The position numbers and the translations under genes were made by a program. Positions 13,037-17,059 of a stretch of DNA of 17,059 nt are shown in pieces. Origin of the DNA: Candidatus Gottesmanbacteria bacterium. Lineage in GTDB: Bacteria > Patescibacteriota > Microgenomatia > UBA10105 > UBA927. Positions within the stretch are counted from its first letter, which is position 1; each line of letters opens with the position of its first letter. The notes under the pieces are model-generated. The model saw nothing but the letters and a program-made list of their open reading frames with translations, had not been told where the DNA came from and ran no database searches. The stretch spans positions 1 to 17,059 of the forward strand of contig JACPFZ010000006.1 in assembly GCA_016182725.1 (NCBI GenBank), read 5' to 3'.

Positions 13037-13146
13037 CCAGCCCGCCGAAATGAGCCCATAGCTCAGTGGTAGAGCGTTTCGTTGACATCGAAAAGGTCGA
13101 TGGTTCAAATCCATCTGGGCTCACAGAGAGGCGAATGCTGGCGCGG
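13037..13146 (+). other. 110-bp intervening sequence carrying a complete tRNA gene
   Basis: The insert lies between tRNA positions 37 and 38; a one-base shift (C38 from the left edge) is equally possible. Its ends are complementary: CCAGC (13037-13041) with GCTGG (13137-13141), and CGCC (13043-13046) with GGCG (13130-13133). The helices are separated by a 1-by-3 internal loop and extend the outer anticodon arm past a 6-by-6 internal loop. There is no target duplication and no reading frame. It is too short for a group I intron. No canonical bulge-helix-bulge is evident. Confidence 0.65.
13052..13123 (+). tRNA. tRNA-Val(GAC), complete, nested inside another tRNA gene
   Basis: All arms pair: acceptor GAGCCCA/TGGGCTC (7 of 7), D-stem GCTC/GAGC, anticodon stem TTTCG/CGAAA, loop TTGACAT with anticodon GAC (13084-13086), variable AGGTC, T-stem GATGG/CCATC around TTCAAAT, discriminator A73 at 13123. 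It is 72 nt with no encoded CCA. The anticodon reads GUC and GUU. It should be functional by itself. Its processing by RNase P and a 3' nuclease would cut the surrounding precursor. Confidence 0.95.
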
Positions 13147-13183
13147 TCGAAGGGGTCGTTGGTTCAAATCCAACGTCGTCCAC

Positions 13184-15100
13184 CTACCGAAGTAGATCTT
13201 CTTTGAGATATGCGGGATCGAAGCGAAATGTGGAAATTTCGGGAAGTTTAGAACTGCGGGGATATTCTTTCCACAAAACTTTCCCGTTTTCCAAAAACTG
13301 CGCAATGATAAGCCGAGCGTTTTCGCCTTTTGGTAAAAATCGAAGTTTGTACGATCCAGCCCTAGGGTTAAATATCGTAATGAGGCTTTCGTTATCTTTC
13401 CGCATGGATCCTGCGGGGTCCGTGAGCCACAGGTCGGCAGGGTAGCCCATGATAACGAGTGCGGATGTTGGCTCCACAAAGGACGCTGTACTGACGCTTG
13501 TTGCTCCCATCCCTAGAAAATTGAGAATTTCGTTTATGCCCTGGCCTGATGAGACAAGTCCATTGTGTGGCTGGGGAACGCGCAGATATGTAGCGCCGTC
13601 AACCTCGCTGCTTGTTAAAAGTACCGTGCCGTCGCCGTCGGTGGTTGTACGTCGTAGGAGTGGTTTGCCGTCTGTCCAATCACCGCGGCGTGTATCCAGA
13701 CGGCTTGGCGGTTTGACCACAAGCTCATGCAATGTCTCAAATCCAGTGCCGGAAAGCGTGCCAACGGTGACGCCGTAAAAAGGAGGGGTAAATCTAGTGG
13801 TAGGTAGCCAGTTATTTTGCGCGTCCATCTCTATGACCGGCTTTACCGCACCGGTTCGAAAGTCCTTGAGGTAGTCGAATACCGGAAGTAAATTTTGTAC
13901 CGATGGGATTACTCGGCGGATGGTTTCGCGGTTGTTGGGACGAATAGTGTCACATAGACGAAGAGCTATCGTCATGAGCATCTTATTACGTAGATTATCT
14001 TCCCAAATCTCGCCGCCGGACCACGCGGGATAGGCAAGAACGTTGCCTTTGTGTGGGGATCCGACGGTGAGGAGTTTATCGAGTTTGTTGGCATCTGCCT
14101 GTGCTTCCAAGTACGCGCGGCCGAGAAGCCCTCCCATGCTATGGCCAACCAGATGCACATTTTCCCCTTCTTGTTGGATCGCTGCATCGATGACGCCTGC
14201 AAGTGGTGCGGCATGGGTAGTCACTTGTTTTCGCCAATCGTAGTAGTAGGGAATGGTCGTCCACCCGGCATCGGTAAGCGCAGTCAACAGTGGATTGTAG
14301 ACGTCCGCTGCTTGGTCGTTAAGCGTCCAATCACCCTCGTAGCCTTCGGTTTTGCAGTTCATGATCGCATCTTTATTCCAACTGGCCCCAAACCCCGGAA
14401 TCACCACGACTTTGGTGACGGGAATCGGAGTTGGTGTGGGGGTAGGAGTTGGCATCGGAGTCGGAGTTGAGGTGGGCGTAGGGGAAGGAGCATCGCACCC
14501 ACCGCTATCGCAAAGTTGAAAATTAGCAAATTCTGTATTACCGTTTGCATATTTAAGACGGACAATATCTGGAGTAAAATTAAAACCGTTATCCCACGAG
14601 CCTAAAATATTACCATCTTCAATTAATATCATGTTAGAACTAATACAGTGAAGTTCGAAACTGTGAACACCTAGGGATTTATCCCAAAACATCGTTGGAG
14701 AACCTAATCCACCACCGTTTTGAAAAGCTTCGAAATTAAAAGTTCCATTGTCTCTTAAGACGACTCTTTTTTCGTTTGCCGGAAAAGACGAGCTATAATC
14801 CTTACATGAAAATAGCACCAAGGAAGGAGAAGAGTTGATTTTAATATCAATCTTAACAATCTCATCGGATGGCAAATAAGAAGGAATAGATATTAAACCA
14901 TACTCGATACCGTTATTTGTGTCGCCTATGCCAAACATTGACGGGGTAGGAGCAGTAGTATACGGTTCTACTGTCCACAATGAAGTATTGTAACCACCGG
15001 AAAAAGAATCGTAAAAAACAGTAGAAGCATTGACTTTAGAAGTATTAGTAAAGAAGAATACTACGGCTAATAAAAATAGAAAAAAATATTTTTTCGTAAT
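13184..15100 (-). CDS. Secreted alpha/beta-hydrolase (LCAT/lipase-like) with N-terminal beta-sandwich module
   Basis: Predicted exported esterase, lipase or acyltransferase of about 638 aa. A signal peptide (TKKYFFLFLLAVVFFF, probable cut after KVNA) is followed by a roughly 175-aa concanavalin/LamG-like region (STVFYDSFSGG to FANFQLCDSGG), a Pro-Thr linker, and an alpha/beta-hydrolase domain. The domain opens VVVIPGFGASW. Its nucleophile elbow is GHSMGG, the likely acid is in DGDGTVLLTSS and the likely His in PQPHNGL. This layout resembles the lecithin:cholesterol acyltransferase group. No ATG, GTG or TTG lies near the signal peptide. I place the start at ATT 15100, with GAGG 5 nt upstream; the frame is open to a TTG at 15139. 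Base composition shifts near 14510. The substrate is unknown. Confidence 0.8.
   Translation of the reverse strand: MTKKYFFLFLLAVVFFFTNTSKVNASTVFYDSFSGGYNTSLWTVEPYTTAPTPSMFGIGDTNNGIEYGLISIPSYLPSDEIVKIDIKINSSPSLVLFSCKDYSSSFPANEKRVVLRDNGTFNFEAFQNGGGLGSPTMFWDKSLGVHSFELHCISSNMILIEDGNILGSWDNGFNFTPDIVRLKYANGNTEFANFQLCDSGGCDAPSPTPTSTPTPMPTPTPTPTPIPVTKVVVIPGFGASWNKDAIMNCKTEGYEGDWTLNDQAADVYNPLLTALTDAGWTTIPYYYDWRKQVTTHAAPLAGVIDAAIQQEGENVHLVGHSMGGLLGRAYLEAQADANKLDKLLTVGSPHKGNVLAYPAWSGGEIWEDNLRNKMLMTIALRLCDTIRPNNRETIRRVIPSVQNLLPVFDYLKDFRTGAVKPVIEMDAQNNWLPTTRFTPPFYGVTVGTLSGTGFETLHELVVKPPSRLDTRRGDWTDGKPLLRRTTTDGDGTVLLTSSEVDGATYLRVPQPHNGLVSSGQGINEILNFLGMGATSVSTASFVEPTSALVIMGYPADLWLTDPAGSMRKDNESLITIFNPRAGSYKLRFLPKGENARLIIAQFLENGKVLWKEYPRSSKLPEISTFRFDPAYLKEDLLR
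14419..14490 (-). repeat. Low-complexity repeat coding a Pro-Thr linker
   Basis: Short G/T-rich near-repeats on the + strand (GGAGTTGG-like units) encode alternating Pro and Thr/Ser/Met on the - strand. The linker joins the N-terminal beta-sandwich to the hydrolase domain. Such repeats change length by slippage, so the copy number may vary between strains or assemblies. Confidence 0.8.
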
Positions 15101-15175
15101 TTCTGCCTCTAATACTAGAGTAAATATTATAGGAATCAATTGTCAAGTACCAATAATTTTAGTAGACTCGGTTCT

Positions 15176-15571
15176 ATGAAATCCCAAACTTGTTATCTCT
15201 GCAACAGCACACGAGGTCACCTTCTTTGGAAAAAAAATAATTTCAATATAGTTCAATGCGATTTATGTGGCTTCATTTACGTTACTCCGCTTCCATCAAG
15301 AGTTTCTCTAGATAAGTTTTATAAAACATTTGATTATAAAAATGTAATCGAAGCTGAAAAAGTTATCCGAAAAGATGCAGAGCAAAGTCTAAAGAAAATC
15401 GAGAAATTTCAGCAAAGGAGAACACTGCTGGATTTGGGTTGTGGAAGAGGATTGCCTTTAATCAAAAGGCTTAAGTACTTACTTTTCGATAGGGTTGTTT
15501 GCGGGTTATTATATAGAATATTGAATTTTGATCATTGGGGAACAAAGTTAGAAATAATTGGGGCTAAATAA
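15176..15571 (+). pseudogene. Zn-ribbon SAM methyltransferase with core deleted in frame
   Basis: 131 aa from ATG 15176 (the frame is open to TTG 15140). A zinc ribbon (Cys6, Cys9, Cys28, Cys31) is followed by a linker and SAM motif I, LLDLGCGRG (residues 84-92). Instead of the rest of the Rossmann fold, the protein jumps to LPLIKRLKYLLFDRVVCGLLYRI-type sequence ending GTKLEIIGAK, which resembles the normal C-terminus of this Methyltransf_23-type family. About 100 residues carrying motifs II-IV appear to be missing. It should be inactive as a methyltransferase. The related gene at 16288 shows the full layout. It is AT-rich like the adjacent 5' end of the hydrolase gene. A weak promoter, TTGTCA (15140) and TAGACT (15163), may precede it. 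Confidence 0.65.
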
Positions 15572-15575
15572 TAAT

Positions 15576-16319
15576 ATGAAACTTTCTGTCGTGATGATAA
15601 CTAATAATGCAGGAGAAGTAATTGGAGGAGCTCTAGCAAGCATTCATGGTTTATGGAGTGAATTGTTAATTAACGATGATGCAAGTACCGATGGGACAAG
15701 GCGGATTGCAGAGCGGTATGGTGCGAAGATATTTACGCTTAAAAATAAAAATCTCGGGGAACGGAAACAGTGGTTGATCACTAAAGCACGAGGAGACTGG
15801 GTGCTTATATTAGATGGCGACGAGCGCGTATCAAAAGAACTTGGCCAGGAAATAAAAAAAGTTATTTCGCATAACGATACCATCCGGGGATACCACATAC
15901 CGTATCAGAATTACGTGTTTGGGAAGCCGGTGTATTGGGGAGGCGAGCGGTATAGCAAAGTACGATTGTTCCGGAGGGGATACGGGAAGATTACTCCTCT
16001 TCAACTCCACGAGGAAGTGATAGTGAAGGGAGAAGTTGGAACGCTTCAAGGCGTTATTCATCACCATTCCTTTCGAACACCCATACAACTATTTAGCAAA
16101 TTTACCAACTATGCCCGGATTGCCGCTAAGGAAAAGAAACGACACGGCGAGACCCTGTCACTCGCCAAACTTTTTTTGTATGCACCACATATGTTTTGGG
16201 CCAGATTTATTAAAGAAAAAGGATATAAAGATGGCTGGCGAGGATTTGTGTTGGCGTTTGCATTCGCTTATATGGAAGGATTAACGTATGCGATGCTATT
16301 GTGGGGCAAAAGATCATAA
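15576..16319 (+). CDS. Family 2 glycosyltransferase (WaaE/KdtX-like)
   Basis: Predicted cytoplasmic or membrane-associated glycosyltransferase of GT-A fold, 247 aa. It starts MKLSVVMITNNAGEVIGG, then INDDASTDGTRRIAERYGAK (first Asp pair at 34-35), NLGERKQWLITKARGDW and LILDGDERVS. The DGD of DGDE (80-83) is the metal-binding triad. The conserved Y-x-x-PY and later W-GGERYSKVRLFRR elements match the WaaE-type group that modifies lipid or surface glycans. A hydrophobic C-terminal region (FVLAFAFAYMEGLTYAMLL) may contact the membrane. The ATG at 15576 is preferred to the open TTG at 15558. It overlaps the next methyltransferase by 32 bp, suggesting one operon. Confidence 0.85.
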   Translation: MKLSVVMITNNAGEVIGGALASIHGLWSELLINDDASTDGTRRIAERYGAKIFTLKNKNLGERKQWLITKARGDWVLILDGDERVSKELGQEIKKVISHNDTIRGYHIPYQNYVFGKPVYWGGERYSKVRLFRRGYGKITPLQLHEEVIVKGEVGTLQGVIHHHSFRTPIQLFSKFTNYARIAAKEKKRHGETLSLAKLFLYAPHMFWARFIKEKGYKDGWRGFVLAFAFAYMEGLTYAMLLWGKRS

Positions 16320-16899
16320 ATTACTTTTTTGCGCAAGTAGCTATCAGATTGTGCAATGCCTTGCTTGTGATCAGGTGCGAACGATAACTCCATCAAAGAT
16401 AGAGAGAAAACAGATATATAATAAGGAAGATATCTCTGTGTATATTGAGAAAGAAGTGATGTTTCGGTTGCTTTTTAAGCGAATTGTTGATTTTATAAAA
16501 CAATATAAAAAGGACGGAACCTTTGTAGATATTGGCGCAGGGGTCGGATTACTGGTGGATGAAGCGCGCCGTGCTGGATTCGATGCTTCGGGTATTGAAC
16601 CATCACTTTCTGCTGTAAGGGCGGCGAGGAAATTTTTCCACATTCAGTTATTGCATACAAAATTTACTGAAAAGTCGATGAAAAAACCAGTCGACATTGT
16701 CGTTCTTAATCACGTGTTGGAACACCTGCCAAATCCTCATGCGGTGATTCGGACCATAGCAAATGTTTTAGAAAAAGATGGTCTTTTAGTGATCGGTGTG
16801 CCAAATTTTGGTAGTATCATGTCTCTTCTTAAAAAAAGTCGTTGGCAATCTCTTGTCCTAGACCAACATCGTTGGCACTTTACCCAAAAAAACACTTGA
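16288..16899 (+). pseudogene. Zn-ribbon SAM methyltransferase, frameshifted before C-terminus
   Basis: Methyltransf_23-type protein. It has an N-terminal Cys pattern C-x-C and C-x2-C (Cys3, Cys5, Cys24, Cys27), SAM motif I VDIGAGVGLLVDEA (from Asp81), the acidic IEPS loop, DIVVLNHVLEHLPNP (from Asp136) and GLLVIGVPNFGS. The frame ends at TGA 16897-16899 right after HRWHFTQ, a motif that normally continues K-T-L. The following +1 frame continues the family sequence, so the gene is broken in the A7 run at 16886-16892. Removing one A restores it. This may be a real mutation, a sequencing error or transcript slippage. It is a likely partner of the glycosyltransferase, acting on a sugar or carrier; the substrate is unknown. 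Confidence 0.75.
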
Positions 16900-17059
16900 C
16901 CAATTAGTGTTACCTTTGGGCTTTAAGAAACTGGGAACAACTGGAGAAAATCATGATCGATCGATGCATACGTTTTGGAAACGGCCGATATACCGGATGA
17001 TTGATATGCTAGCGTTATTAACGAATAGAGAGGAAGCAATATTAGTAGTATATTGGAAA
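16892..17059 (+). pseudogene. C-terminal remainder of the frameshifted methyltransferase (runs off window)
   Basis: The frame starting at 16892 is open to the window edge and reads TLDQLVLPLGFKKLGTTGEN, later HTFWKRPIYRMIDMLALL, and ends VVYWK. This is the expected continuation after HRWHFTQK: a helix-rich C-terminal tail with hydrophobic stretches. It has no start of its own. It joins the gene above once the A7 run is shortened by one base. Confidence 0.7.

Larger units (their letters stand above)
13001..13182 (+). tRNA. Interrupted tRNA-Val(GAC), halves split at 37/38
   Basis: The 5' half is 13001-13036: acceptor GGGCGGT, D-stem GCTC/GAGC, anticodon stem CTTCG and loop TTGACA with anticodon GAC (13033-13035). 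The 3' half is 13147-13182: T38, stem CGAAG, variable GGGTC, T-stem GTTGG/CCAAC around TTCAAAT, acceptor GTCGTCC and A73. Joined, they make a normal 72-nt tRNA with a full anticodon stem and an anticodon loop identical to the inner tRNA. The acceptor stem pairs throughout but with three G-U wobbles. CCA is not encoded. The 110-bp interruption holds another tRNA. Either this is an intron-like arrangement with processing, or a tRNA gene disrupted by insertion. Confidence 0.72.

Noticed and set aside
13037..13146. Group I intron in the tRNA
   Set aside because: Only 110 bp and mostly a tRNA; no room for the P3-P7 core, and the 5' exon does not end in U at the junction.
13186..13206. Terminator between the tRNA locus and the hydrolase gene
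   Set aside because: GAAG-TAGAT-CTTC is a 4-bp stem with no T-run; too weak, and it lies in coding sequence.
15126..15146. Promoter for the secreted hydrolase (TTGACA and TATAAT on the - strand)
   Set aside because: Both boxes are good but only 9 bp apart, so they cannot act together; TATAAT alone lacks a -35 or extended TG.
16887..16893. A AAA AAC as a programmed -1 frameshift site
   Set aside because: The heptamer is in the right phase, but -1 leads to a quick stop (CAC TTG ACC AAT TAG). The continuing family sequence is in the +1 frame.
1..17059. TGA recoded as glycine (SR1/Gracilibacteria code)
   Set aside because: TGA terminates murG, the TRM11-like gene and parB at expected lengths, and no conserved gene contains internal TGA.
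1..17059. CRISPR array or insertion-sequence transposase
   Set aside because: No regularly spaced 25-40-nt repeats and no transposase-like reading frame were seen on either strand.

Overview
The window looks like a chromosomal segment of a small-genome bacterium of the Candidate Phyla Radiation (Patescibacteria). This is inferred from a stripped division cluster, an IleS with divergent signature motifs, short AT-rich repeats written into genes, sparse Shine-Dalgarno sites and short leaders. TGA is used as a normal stop (murG, the RNA methyltransferase, parB), so the SR1/Gracilibacteria code does not apply. No phylogenetic placement was computed.

Positions 1-5713 hold a division and cell-wall (dcw) cluster, all on +: the 3' end of murD, ftsW, murG, ftsQ/divIB, ftsA, ftsZ. 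murC, murB and ddl, which often sit between murG and ftsQ, are absent here. Two intercistronic gaps carry structured DNA: a 136-bp element with terminal inverted repeats between ftsW and murG, and a nested inverted repeat between ftsA and ftsZ.

Positions 5714-12363 hold housekeeping genes on +: ileS, a second SEDS gene (rodA), rplU (L21), a TRM11-like RNA methyltransferase, rpmA (L27) and parB. ileS and rplU each have an extended -10 promoter whose predicted start site is the A of the ATG, so both may be leaderless. ileS carries two in-frame copies of a 14-nt repeat pair, and rpmA is preceded by an inverted array of about 9-nt repeats.

Positions 12373-13182 hold lepB on the - strand and then the most unusual locus. 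A tRNA-Val(GAC) gene is interrupted exactly between positions 37 and 38 by 110 bp that contain a second complete tRNA-Val(GAC). GC-rich complementary arms lie on both sides of the inner tRNA, so the outer tRNA halves can pair with each other as split tRNA halves do.

Positions 13184-17059 look accessory and surface-related. They hold a secreted lipase/acyltransferase-like protein (-) with an AT-rich N-terminal module, a Zn-ribbon methyltransferase with its core deleted, a family-2 glycosyltransferase, and a second Zn-ribbon methyltransferase frameshifted in an A7 run and cut by the window edge. This suggests a glycan or envelope-modification locus under decay or turnover.

Genes are tightly packed. 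No gene-free stretch exceeds about 130 bp.
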